64,000 nt of DNA from Bacillus mobilis (GTDB taxonomy: Bacteria > Bacillota > Bacilli > Bacillales > Bacillaceae_G), in the NCBI RefSeq assembly GCF_001884045.1, contig NZ_MACF01000105.1, positions 1 through 64,000 on the forward strand, written 5' to 3'. Positions within the stretch are counted from its first letter, which is position 1; the number at the start of each line of letters is the position of its first letter. The notes beneath the pieces were generated by a model. That model saw nothing but the letters and a program-made list of their open reading frames with translations. It made no database searches and was not told the DNA's origin. Shown here one piece after another: positions 46,614-54,233 of this stretch. The translations under genes were made by a program, and so were the position numbers.

Positions 46614-47732
46614 TTACTTGTTCTTTTCTGTTACACTAACCGCAATTCGTTCAAACTCTTTTTGAATCTCCTCTTTATATACATCTACTTTTGAAAAATC
46701 CATAGCCGCAATATAAATTCGTTCTAATTTATCACGAACTGATTTCGCTTTCGCTAAGAAAGACATCGCCTCATTCATTTTTGCCTTATATTGAATCGAC
46801 ACGTCGCGAATTTCTGTCGCATACTTCTCATCTGTCCCTGGTGTCACGATCAGGGCATACATATCTATAACTTCATCACCTTCACGGCTTGGAAAATATT
46901 CATGTGGTGCGGTACTATCAAAAATTGCAAACCCTAACTCTCTTACGATAACCATATCAAGACTATTTGGATCAAATCCACAATGATATACTTCAACCGC
47001 AAAGCCTTTTTCTTCTGCTGCCTTAGCTAATTTTTTGAGCATAGTTGATTTCCCAGAGCCTGGGCGCCCTTTTATAAAATAACGATGTGATAATCCTTCT
47101 GTTAAATTAGGAACAAAATCAACTGCTCCTTTTGGTGTAGCTGCTCCTAAAAAACGATGTTTCACAAGCGATTGTTTCCCGCCTTTATCCGTAAAGAGCT
47201 TCTGGATCAGCTGATCAGTTAGTTCATTTGCTTTATTAAAATCAATGTTATTAATATATATTTTCTCCCACTCATCATGTATAATTAGCGCCTCGTGAAA
47301 GCAAGCGTAGGCAGTTTGAAAAGCTTTGCTTGCCTCTGAAACAAATCGTTCAATTTCCACCTTCTGCTTTCTTAATTTATCTGAGTCCCAAGCAACCCCT
47401 AAATTGATATACTCCTCAACAACTCCTGGCATTTTCGGCTCGATAACATGCGGAGATGTTCCATCAACAATTCCTACTTTTAACTTCGGGATAATTACAC
47501 CATCAACCGATTTATTATCGGAAGAACAATGTAAAAATTCAATATCATATCCTTTTTCAACCCATTCACGACCTATTGCCTTAATTAAAGAAGATTTCCC
47601 CGTTCCAGGGCCACCCTTTAAAATAAATAATCTGTCTAACCCTTTTAAATTCTCATCATATAAATTATGAAATCCTCTAGCTGTATTTCCACCAGCATAA
47701 TAATTCAATACAGTCCCTGTCACTGCACTCAC
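46614..47732 (-). CDS. P-loop ATPase made of two tandem repeats
   Basis: A 372-residue soluble protein with two Walker A motifs, GGPGTGKSS (40-48) and GRPGSGKST (222-230). Each is followed by the same block: HCxxDxxSxDxVI, a hydrophobic strand ending in D-T-PH, and later a helix ending IYIxxxDF. It is thus an internal duplication of a whole ATPase unit. The family is widespread in Bacillus and related Firmicutes without known function. It lies divergent from the SAM-riboswitch gene. Confidence 0.85.
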   Translation of the reverse strand: MSAVTGTVLNYYAGGNTARGFHNLYDENLKGLDRLFILKGGPGTGKSSLIKAIGREWVEKGYDIEFLHCSSDNKSVDGVIIPKLKVGIVDGTSPHVIEPKMPGVVEEYINLGVAWDSDKLRKQKVEIERFVSEASKAFQTAYACFHEALIIHDEWEKIYINNIDFNKANELTDQLIQKLFTDKGGKQSLVKHRFLGAATPKGAVDFVPNLTEGLSHRYFIKGRPGSGKSTMLKKLAKAAEEKGFAVEVYHCGFDPNSLDMVIVRELGFAIFDSTAPHEYFPSREGDEVIDMYALIVTPGTDEKYATEIRDVSIQYKAKMNEAMSFLAKAKSVRDKLERIYIAAMDFSKVDVYKEEIQKEFERIAVSVTEKNK

Positions 47733-47871
47733 TCCTTCGCAGCATTCTATTTACATAAGCTACAATATGCGAGCATCTTTATTTGGGTGAATACCTATTT
47801 TGTATTGCACGAAAAAAGGAAATGAATTACAATTTAAATACAATGAATATTCAGAACTGAAATTAAATATG

Positions 47872-47985
47872 TCTTTATCAAGAGAGGCAGAGGGACCGGC
47901 CCTTTGAAGCCCAGCAACCTCAGTTTATACAAACTGAATAGGTGCTAATTCCTGCAAAATGCATTGCATTTTGAAAGATAAAACG
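47872..47985 (+). promoter_or_regulatory. SAM-I (S-box) riboswitch
   Basis: The plus strand has CTTATCAAGAGAGGCAGAGG, GACCGGCCC, GAAGCCCAGCAACCT, AGGTGCTAATTCCTGCA and a closing GAAAGATAAAA, which is the full S-box order. The closing strand GAAAGAT can instead pair with ATCTTTC of the terminator, giving the antiterminator. Confidence 0.96.
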
Positions 47986-48001
47986 TAACTATTGTGTGCA
48001 A

Positions 48002-48038
48002 AACTCATCTTTCTTGATTACGAAAGGTGAGTTTTTTT
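48002..48038 (+). terminator. Expression-platform terminator of the SAM riboswitch
   Basis: AACTCATCTTTC (48002-48013) pairs with GAAAGGTGAGTT (48022-48033), followed by six T. Confidence 0.9.
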
Positions 48039-48068
48039 ATTTCAAAACATATATTGGAGGTATGTAAA

Positions 48069-48701
48069 GTGAAAGTAATTGACCTATCACAAACATTTGA
48101 AAACAATATGTCCCAGTTCCCTGGAACACCAAAAATCAATTTAGGGGCCATTACAAGCGTTGAAGAGACAGGCTATCAAGTTACAGATTTTCATTCTGTC
48201 GTTCATGTTGGCACGCATTGTGATGCTCCTGCTCATTTCATCTCAGGCGCAACGACTATTGATCAATTACCCCTAGATCAATTTGTAGGCGAGGCGGTTC
48301 TTATTGATGTAACTCATGTACAAGAACGAAAAATACCTAAAGAAGTATTGCACAATGCTGACATAAAAAAAGGGGATATTGTTATTTTCCATTCCAATCT
48401 ATCTACTAAGTGGAATACAGAGGCATATGAGCAAGAAGCTTTTTATCTTTCTGAAGAATTAGCCGAGGAATTAGTTCAATTAAAAATAAAATCGGTCGGT
48501 CTAGATTTCATTTCTCCTGATGAGGTAACGACAGAAACATCACCAATTCATCACATACTACTTGGGAATAATATTTATTTAATTGAAAACTTAACAAACT
48601 TAGATGCCATTCACACGAAACGTTTCTTTTTCTCAGCGGCACCTTTAAAAATTAAAGATAGCGATGGTGCTTTTGCCAGGGCGTTCGCTGTAATTTTTTA
48701 A
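48069..48701 (+). CDS. Cyclase-family metal-dependent hydrolase (kynurenine-formamidase-like)
   Basis: A 210-residue member of the cyclase family (PF04199, KynB-like) with the metal motif HVGTHCDAPAHF, preceded by DFHSVV, and later GLDFISPDEV and the histidine segment SPIHHILLGN. GTG at 48069 lies eight bases after GGAGG; the frame stays open upstream through the terminator, which is not coding. No kyn or trp genes are adjacent. The SAM-I riboswitch places it in methionine/cysteine metabolism, so the substrate is probably a sulfur compound or related amide; that is inference. Confidence 0.88.
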   Translation: MKVIDLSQTFENNMSQFPGTPKINLGAITSVEETGYQVTDFHSVVHVGTHCDAPAHFISGATTIDQLPLDQFVGEAVLIDVTHVQERKIPKEVLHNADIKKGDIVIFHSNLSTKWNTEAYEQEAFYLSEELAEELVQLKIKSVGLDFISPDEVTTETSPIHHILLGNNIYLIENLTNLDAIHTKRFFFSAAPLKIKDSDGAFARAFAVIF

Positions 48702-48712
48702 ACAAACTATAC

Positions 48713-48745
48713 AAAAAAAGCAAAGATCATCATTGACCTTTGCTT
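48713..48745. terminator. Bidirectional terminator
   Basis: AGCAAAG-A-TCA (48719-48729) pairs with TGA-C-CTTTGCT (48734-48744). A runs before it and T runs after it serve both converging genes. Confidence 0.8.
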
Positions 48746-49110
48746 CTATTTTTTTTATTTAAACTAAGAAAGAATTGCTCAACACGAGGACGTAACCAAG
48801 CTAAATAATCTTTCTCTCTTTTCTTTGTACAAGCTATTTCTTCTCCATCTACCATTCCGACAAGTTCTAGCTCTAACAGTTGCCTCGTAAATGCTAACAT
48901 ATTTATTTCTTCGTCTGGATACTCTTCTTTTAATTTCTCCTCAATTTCTCCCAATAAAAAACCGTCACGCATCATTGCCAATGCATCAATCCAAAGTGGC
49001 GGCATTTCATATTTTTCTCCTGTAATTGTATCTTTTACAATATAATTCTTTTGCTCTTTTCTAAATTGAATCGTGTGTAAACATACAGTCGAATTTAATG
49101 TTAATTCCAT
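48730..49110 (-). CDS. PqqD-like small protein (126 aa)
   Basis: The middle of the protein (GEKYEMPPLWIDALAMMRDGF, then LGEIEEKLKEEYPDEEINML and FTRQLLELELVGMV) resembles the winged-helix PqqD fold used as a peptide-recognition element, but the similarity is judged by eye. The C-terminus is basic (LNKKNRSKGQ). ATG at 49110 overlaps the stop of the upstream 45-codon frame (TGATG) and has GAGG at seven bases; an ATG one codon earlier is possible. No radical-SAM or peptidase partner is adjacent. Confidence 0.65.
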   Translation of the reverse strand: MELTLNSTVCLHTIQFRKEQKNYIVKDTITGEKYEMPPLWIDALAMMRDGFLLGEIEEKLKEEYPDEEINMLAFTRQLLELELVGMVDGEEIACTKKREKDYLAWLRPRVEQFFLSLNKKNRSKGQ

Positions 49111-49247
49111 CATACCACCTCTTTCATAATATCTGCATAGAAAAAAGGATGCGCGTGCACCCCTTCTTTTCCTAACACTACCGAACCGTTACATGAATAA
49201 CAAATCTCATGTCGATATTTTCCTCCATTATAAACGAAGTATTTTAT
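49110..49247 (-). pseudogene. 45-codon frame with CxxC and apparent ATA start
   Basis: A coding-looking frame reads (I)KYFVYNGGKYRHEICYSCN, then GSVVLGKEGVHAHPFFYADI and MKEVV, and stops in TGATG overlap with the PqqD-like gene. AAAGAAGGG lies eight bases before codon ATA, where an ATG would be expected, and an in-frame stop lies upstream. Either the start was lost by one base change or ATA is used. The CYSC pair suggests a metal-binding or redox peptide. It may be a leader coupled to the next gene. Confidence 0.4.
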
Positions 49248-49264
49248 AAAAAAAACCCTTCTTT

Positions 49265-49284
49265 AAACATTTTATAAAATGTTT
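49265..49284. promoter_or_regulatory. Perfect 20-bp palindrome
   Basis: AAACATTTTATAAAATGTTT is a complete palindrome just upstream of the 45-codon frame, where an operator would be expected. The regulator is unknown. Confidence 0.4.
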
Positions 49285-49334
49285 ATATTTACACAACAAG
49301 AACACTTTTCTGAAAAATATTTTCTTCTAGTACA

Positions 49335-49573
49335 TTATACTGTCGGTAAAGAAATTTTCACTTTCGTTCCTATTCCCATCTACTTGCAAATGAAATCTCA
49401 CTCTATATTGCACTGCATAACTTTCCATTAGTTGTACAACATATAAAAGGATTGCTCGTATATTACATCATTCGTAATTTGTTGGCTTTGGTTTCCCTAA
49501 AAAATCCGTTAATTTTTTTAAATACTTTTAAAGCTTCTCTTTCCTCATAAATCAAGCTTTTAAATTTGTTCAT
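49335..49573 (-). pseudogene. Remnant of a sporulation-type sensor histidine kinase
   Basis: The three minus-strand frames join into kinase-like pieces. MNKFKSLIYEEREALKVFKK starts behind GAGGAG. In another frame comes LTDFLGKPKPTNYE, an in-frame TGA, then NIRAILLYVVQLMESYAVQY and RVRFHLQVDGN. A third frame gives GIGTKVKISLPTV and a stop. These match the segment after the H-box and the extreme C-terminus of Spo0A-phosphorelay kinases. The ATP-binding core is deleted, and there is at least one frameshift and one stop. It fills most of the gap between 49248 and 49662. Confidence 0.6.
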
Positions 49574-49662
49574 ATAAATACTCCTCATGATCCATACACA
49601 TGTTATCTTTCTAAATTATAAGTATGAAATTGCTCTCAGGGCAATATACAACCTTATCATAC

Positions 49663-49692
49663 GAAAAGGAAGGAGATCTCTCCTTCCTTTTC
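49663..49692 (-). terminator. Terminator, perfect 30-bp palindrome
   Basis: GAAAAGGAAGGAGAT and its complement are fused without a spacer, just after the stop of the dehydrogenase-like gene on the minus strand. Confidence 0.75.
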
Positions 49693-49700
49693 GCTATAAC

Positions 49701-50966
49701 TTATATCCATCTTACCCGCTCATGCAGCAGACCATCTGTAAAATTATTATGTCCTATTACAAAATTATTCATATATAAATTTAGATATTCGCCGTACTTA
49801 CTTTCTGTATTTAATAATAATTCCTCGACATAGTAAGCACCTTGTCCAAAGTGATCTAATAATAAACTGCACAAGCCTGCATAAATCCCGCACCCTACTT
49901 GAAAGTAAGTTGCATTCGTTTTATATTTATGAAAAACTTGGCTACTATTCATTACATTGTACATATACGTCTCGCTATTTTCATAAACGAGTAGCACACC
50001 AACCAGGTCCTCCCCTGCAATCTCTTCTTCCGCTGGATTAAATACTTTACGATTCCATTTCCATAAATCTTCTACTTGGTCTAAGTTCTGTCTAATTACA
50101 TTGGTCGTATACTCATTAATTCGGTACAGAAAGCCTACTTCCATATTGAAGTTTTTCCCTAAAATTAAAACTTCCTCATGTGGCATTAAACAACCATGAA
50201 ACTCTTTCTCTCCTAACTTTACTTTATACTCTGAAGCATATACATCTTCATAAAAGTAAAGGGGACGATGATGACTCATATACATCGGATAACTCCATAT
50301 CGCTTCATCTAGAAATCGCTCTACTGCCCATGAAGCATAAAGTGTATGAGGCTTTATCAGTGCTTCATCATTCAAAAATGAAGTATCATGTTCTACTATA
50401 TAGCATGCTTTTGGTTTTTCATTTGGACGTTCCTTCATAAGTTCAACAACCATCCATTGCACAACACCTGGATTCATACCTGAACCTATAATTGCTTTTG
50501 TATTTGTAAATTTCTCTTTCTCCTTCTCAAACCTCGTATATCTTTCCGTAAGCTGAAAACCGATTAAACTGTCGTCCTGATCTACTGCTTCATTTTCCAA
50601 AGCTGAATTAATATAACAAATTCCAAGTTCATTACAACAGCTTAATACTCTGATCGTATCTGCCCCCGAAACATCAATAACAACACCCGTACTTTTTTCT
50701 TTCAAATGTTGTTTAAATTTCACTACATCCTGAAGGTCAATTTCATATAAAAACAATTGATCTTTCAAATTTGGAAACAACTCATCATAATAAGTCCTAT
50801 TTTTTTGTTTTATATCAACCAAATGAAATGTAACATTCCTTATCGCTTCATAAATCGGATCTTTTTCATTTACTATCGCTTGATTTAAAATTGCTAAAAC
50901 TGCTTTTGCTGCTCCACCAGCACTACCAAGTAATGTAATCGATAACGAATTCGGAAACTGCTCCAC
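49701..50966 (-). CDS. Saccharopine-dehydrogenase-like NAD(P)-binding protein
   Basis: A 421-residue protein with an N-terminal Rossmann start (ITLLGSAGGAAKAVLAIL), GVVIDVSGADTIRVLSCC and the mid-region IIGSGMNPGVVQWMVVELM, which recalls saccharopine dehydrogenase and homospermidine synthase families. GTG at 50966 is preferred because AAAGGGG lies eight bases before it; the frame is open to 51068 without such a site. Substrate unknown. It is separated from the CotB-like genes by about 240 bases. Confidence 0.7.
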   Translation of the reverse strand: MEQFPNSLSITLLGSAGGAAKAVLAILNQAIVNEKDPIYEAIRNVTFHLVDIKQKNRTYYDELFPNLKDQLFLYEIDLQDVVKFKQHLKEKSTGVVIDVSGADTIRVLSCCNELGICYINSALENEAVDQDDSLIGFQLTERYTRFEKEKEKFTNTKAIIGSGMNPGVVQWMVVELMKERPNEKPKACYIVEHDTSFLNDEALIKPHTLYASWAVERFLDEAIWSYPMYMSHHRPLYFYEDVYASEYKVKLGEKEFHGCLMPHEEVLILGKNFNMEVGFLYRINEYTTNVIRQNLDQVEDLWKWNRKVFNPAEEEIAGEDLVGVLLVYENSETYMYNVMNSSQVFHKYKTNATYFQVGCGIYAGLCSLLLDHFGQGAYYVEELLLNTESKYGEYLNLYMNNFVIGHNNFTDGLLHERVRWI

Positions 50967-51202
50967 CAACAAAACCCCTTTAATATAGTAGTTAAGCAGT
51001 TCTCCCTCAAAAAACAAATTGAATATATGAAAAAATGGCTCGTACATATTTTTTATAATTTCGCACAAGATTAGCTCTTCATAGATAAAGCTAACATATT
51101 TCTATTCAATTCATTTTTCCCCTCATATTCAAATCGAGCTAAACAAATAGGCTCGACCTTTTCTTCTACATATAAAAGAAAAAGCCAGCCCTTTCAACGA
51201 GT

Positions 51203-51871
51203 CTACGGACAATGGACAGATTTCACATGTTGAATATTCACATACATTTTTGCATCACGTGCTTTTAATATTTCAATATGCCCCTCATCAATCTTCGCCA
51301 TTTTTCCGATTTTATTAGATTCCTCACCTAAATCAAACACCATGATTTTGCCAGCCATTTTAATAAGCTGCTCTTCAAATGTTCTAGCTAACGTAATATT
51401 TAACGGATTCACGGGGAGTTCATTTTTATTGAGGGCATAAGGGACTTGATTTTCTTTATACGGAATTAACCATTTCAAATGCTTTAAAGATATATATACT
51501 GTTTTATAAACTGGACTATAAAAAACAATATAATCGTTCATTACACTTGTAACATAACCATGTATTGGAGCATTTCCTGCTACATAAACTTCTGTAAAAA
51601 TTCCTTTAGAAGTACTTAATACTTTTCTTAAAGAAATGGTAGGCGACTCCCTCTTAATTACAGAATCAACATCTGGTTTTATTATTTCTTCATCATGTGG
51701 TCTTAAAAATTTATAATATTGTACATGATATAAAGATATATATACGTAGTCTTGTCCATTGTAAAGAACAACAATATCATTTCCCACATCTATTAATACA
51801 CCTTTAAATCTTTTTTCACCGATTAATTTAACATATATATTTTCTCCAATACTTTTGTTTAACTCATTCAT
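51203..51871 (-). CDS. CotB-like protein, divergent (222 aa)
   Basis: Three Sm-like repeats are visible, each ending in a hydrophobic strand plus [YF]xxLxH[VL]: GVLIDVGNDIVVLYNGQDYV...SLYHVQYY, GYVTSVMNDYIVFYSPVYKT...SLKHLKWL, and a C-terminal GKMAKIDEGHIEIL...NIQHVKSV. The RGGPE motif of true CotB repeats is missing. It lies 160 bases downstream of the two CotB genes in the same direction. A spore-coat role is inferred. Confidence 0.65.
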   Translation of the reverse strand: MNELNKSIGENIYVKLIGEKRFKGVLIDVGNDIVVLYNGQDYVYISLYHVQYYKFLRPHDEEIIKPDVDSVIKRESPTISLRKVLSTSKGIFTEVYVAGNAPIHGYVTSVMNDYIVFYSPVYKTVYISLKHLKWLIPYKENQVPYALNKNELPVNPLNITLARTFEEQLIKMAGKIMVFDLGEESNKIGKMAKIDEGHIEILKARDAKMYVNIQHVKSVHCP

Positions 51872-51911
51872 CTATATCCTCCTTCCTATAAATTTTTTGC
51901 TTTCCTATTTT

Positions 51912-52010
51912 TCATTTCAAAAAATAATCAGGGGCAATGTTCCGTCTGAATAGTAAGGACTTCCTTTTCGTACTATCCGAAATAAGAAATCGTTCTTCAC
52001 CTTCAACCAT
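51912..52010 (-). CDS. Candidate 32-aa frame inside a structured element
   Basis: A short frame starts MVEGEERFLISDSTKRKSLL and ends FRRNIAPDYFLK, with AGAGGGG four bases before the ATG. The same bases form a folded element: outer arms AGGGGCA and TGCCCCT (about 51931-52019), an inner ATAGTA/TACTAT stem and an AAGAA/TTCTT stem, followed on the minus strand by ATTATTTTTTG. It may simply be the terminator of the CotB operon. Confidence 0.3.
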   Translation of the reverse strand: MVEGEERFLISDSTKRKSLLFRRNIAPDYFLK

Positions 52011-52034
52011 AATGCCCCTCTTATTTATCAAACA

Positions 52035-52484
52035 TTATTCTTCTTCATTCTTTTTACATTTAACTATTTGGCTCACACTCTTAATATGAGACTTAATTAC
52101 ATAAATAACTTCATCACAGTTTACTAGTGTAATACATTTAGCATGTACTTCGCTTAATAAACCTTCCACACATTCTGGACCGCCACGATTAATTTTTACC
52201 CACTTATACTTCAAGTCTTTTAATATATCTAAAAAAGTATCCTCATCAGAGCAGAAACATGAACTATAGCAATCGCCACATTTACTTTCTTTCACTTTCT
52301 TAACTAGACTCTTCACATGTTTCAACTGATAATACACTAATTCACCATGAGGTAATTGTAACGTTAGATAATCTTTTCCTAACGATACGAGCTCACCCAC
52401 TCGACTTTCTGGTCCACGAAGGTTTACCTTTACAGTCTCACCAACTAAACATTTAATTTGGTCACAGCATAATACGTTCTCCAA
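52035..52484 (-). CDS. Spore coat protein, CotB-related (149 aa)
   Basis: Two CotB-type repeats: VKVNLRGPESRVGELVSLG...VYYQLKHVKSL and VKINRGGPECVEGLLSEV...IKSHIKSV. They match the repeat of B. subtilis CotB (RGGPES-KG ... YYQLEHVKSI). A cysteine-rich linker CGDCYSSCFC separates the repeats. It lies 20 bases after the longer CotB gene and is probably co-transcribed in the mother cell. Confidence 0.88.
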   Translation of the reverse strand: MENVLCCDQIKCLVGETVKVNLRGPESRVGELVSLGKDYLTLQLPHGELVYYQLKHVKSLVKKVKESKCGDCYSSCFCSDEDTFLDILKDLKYKWVKINRGGPECVEGLLSEVHAKCITLVNCDEVIYVIKSHIKSVSQIVKCKKNEEE

Positions 52485-52504
52485 TTTTGTATCCCCCTTT
52501 CTTA

Positions 52505-53020
52505 TTATCTTCCTCTACTTGATTGTCTTTGTGCACGAGCGCGACCTGAATTATTGCTACTTTCCTTACTATCGTCGCTCTCATCGCTCTCTCCGCATGC
52601 TAATGCATTATAGTTAACGCTTTTAATATGCTTTATTGCAACTAATATAATTTCTTCTTTTACGATCAATGTCACGAAATCACAAGAAACATCTTGTAAG
52701 ATGCCTTCTACTTTCTCTGGACCACCGCGATTAATTTTCACCCAGCAATATTTGAAGCTTTGAAGTAGTGCTTCAAAGTCTTCTGCACATGCGCAATCTT
52801 CCCAATCGCAATCACTTGATCCACAGTCTTTCGCATTTTTTGTAATACTTTTTAGATGATTAAGTTGATAGTAATACAGTTCACCTTTTTCATTCTGCAA
52901 TACGAAGTAGTCCGAACATACTGATATTATTGTTCCTTTTTGAGATTCTGGACCACCCCTGTTTACTCTCACAAAAGATCCAATTAAGTCTTTCAAAAAA
53001 TCCCAATGAAATAAACTCAC
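52505..53020 (-). CDS. cotB: Spore coat protein CotB paralogue (171 aa)
   Basis: Two repeats with VRVNRGGPESQKGTIISV...YYYQLNHLKSI and VKINRGGPEKVEGILQDV...IKHIKSV, a Cys/Asp linker (CGSSDCDWEDCACAE), and a short Ser/Arg tail (SGRARAQRQSSRGR) recalling the phosphorylated Ser/Lys tail of B. subtilis CotB. GTG start with AAGGGG seven bases before. A sigma-K-like promoter lies upstream (53061-53088). Outer-coat location is by homology. Confidence 0.9.
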   Translation of the reverse strand: MSLFHWDFLKDLIGSFVRVNRGGPESQKGTIISVCSDYFVLQNEKGELYYYQLNHLKSITKNAKDCGSSDCDWEDCACAEDFEALLQSFKYCWVKINRGGPEKVEGILQDVSCDFVTLIVKEEIILVAIKHIKSVNYNALACGESDESDDSKESSNNSGRARAQRQSSRGR

Positions 53021-53060
53021 GAGAAAACCCCTTCCATTAATTTATAAGCTTTTGCACTGA

Positions 53061-53088
53061 TAGTATATGTATCTGTACAGGTTACGTT
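53061..53088 (-). promoter_or_regulatory. Sigma-K-like promoter of the cotB genes
   Basis: The minus strand has CATATACTA (53069-53061), matching the sigma-K -10 CATANNNTA, with AAC 16 bp upstream as the -35. Expression late in the mother cell fits coat genes. Nothing else is visible in 53090-53200. Confidence 0.55.
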
Positions 53089-53202
53089 CTCTATGTTTGT
53101 CCTAGCTAGAAAAAAATATGCTTTTAACATGGTAGACTACTACCTATCAATATTCGAAGAAATGCTAAAAGCTCCTTAGGCTTTTGATATCTTTAAACAA
53201 AA

Positions 53203-53250
53203 AAATCCCGTATGGATATACATTTCTGCATATCTTCATACGGGATTTCC
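53203..53250 (-). terminator. Terminator of the HTH gene
   Basis: ATCCCGTATG and CATACGGGAT arms (about 53206-53248) have a long partly paired loop, followed on the minus strand by TTTTTTTG. Confidence 0.85.
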
Positions 53251-53256
53251 CATCGT

Positions 53257-53496
53257 TTAATCTTCGTCTTTAACATCCATATCTTCTGGAATTGGTTCGT
53301 TTAATATTTCTTCCACTAAATGCTTATATTTCTCCATTTGTTCTAAATGTGTATTGAATTGTTCTTTATTTAATAAATATTGCTCTCCATCAAACAGTGC
53401 ACGAATTTTCTTTTGTTGAATTAGCTCTTCAATATACGACTTTGGTAAATTTAAATACTCCGCAGCTTCTTCTACTGTTATATACAACGCGTTCAT
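53257..53496 (-). CDS. Excisionase/MerR-like helix-turn-helix protein (79 aa)
   Basis: The N-terminus YITVEEAAEYLNLPKSYIEELI is a typical excisionase-family HTH, with the wing KKIRALFDGEQYLLNKEQF. An acidic C-terminus follows (EDMDVKDED). No integrase or phage gene is nearby, so it is more likely a small regulator than a recombination factor. Target unknown. Confidence 0.8.
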   Translation of the reverse strand: MNALYITVEEAAEYLNLPKSYIEELIQQKKIRALFDGEQYLLNKEQFNTHLEQMEKYKHLVEEILNEPIPEDMDVKDED

Positions 53497-53675
53497 TCCT
53501 TTATTGTTTTTTCCTATATACTGTATCTTACTTTATTTTTGTAAACAAATAAAAAAGATTTTGTAAATGCAATTTAAAAAGAAGGTGGATGCATTCCATA
53601 TATTGTATAATAATATAGTAAGGATTTTTTAAATATAGAATGGTATTACCCATTTACACAAAGGAGAGTTAACAT

Positions 53676-54044
53676 ATGGCTACTCGTCACATCATTACAA
53701 TGTTAGAAAAAACATTACAGGTTGAAACAGAAAACACAATTTCTCATTTAGCTACATCTTTATCTGATCGTATTCTTTCTCAAAGCTCAGTAATACATGA
53801 AAACAATTGTTACCATACAATTGGGGAATGGTACAAAAATCATTTTTTATTCCAACAAGATGATTTCCTTTGGGCTAAATACGCTTTCTATGACGCATAT
53901 TGTGAAGCTATAAAGGCAGAAGGACATCTTACAAAACGCGTCCGTCAAATATTAGAATCATTAGCTCGAATGCATGGAAAACAGTACATTACTTCTATAT
54001 TAAATATGCCATTTCCTAACGAACGAGCTAAAGGGACAGCATAA
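53676..54044 (+). CDS. Unrecognised small cytoplasmic protein (122 aa)
   Basis: No family recognised. The protein is helical, without signal or span, starting MATRHIITMLEKTLQVETEN and rich in aromatic residues in the middle (GEWYKNHFLFQQDDFLWAKYAFYDAYCEAI). AAAGGAGAG precedes the ATG. It stands alone between the HTH gene (divergent) and the reductase gene (convergent). Confidence 0.7.
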   Translation: MATRHIITMLEKTLQVETENTISHLATSLSDRILSQSSVIHENNCYHTIGEWYKNHFLFQQDDFLWAKYAFYDAYCEAIKAEGHLTKRVRQILESLARMHGKQYITSILNMPFPNERAKGTA

Positions 54045-54167
54045 TATAATACTGTTCTGCTTCAGCAAAACATATATTCATTGTTTTCTAGGAAGATTTA
54101 CAAATAAAACGTTCATATCATATGGACTGATGAAACCGGTGTCATTATAATGATTGAAAATATAGTA

Positions 54168-54222
54168 AACAGGAAAACCCCCATTTACTTATCACTCGAA
54201 TAGAGAAGTAAATGGGGGTATA
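54168..54222. terminator. Terminator of the ferredoxin-NADP reductase gene
   Basis: ACCCCCATTTACTT (54177-54190) pairs with AAGTAAATGGGGGT (54206-54219), with A/T-rich flanks. Confidence 0.85.
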
Positions 54223-54233
54223 CTTGTTTTTTA

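Noticed and set aside
48069-48701. Assignment of the cyclase-family gene as kynB
   Set aside because: No other kynurenine-pathway gene is present and the SAM riboswitch points elsewhere, so no symbol is given.
53257-53496. Excisionase-like gene as a trace of a mobile element
   Set aside because: No integrase, att-like repeat or phage gene is near, and such HTH proteins are common as ordinary regulators.
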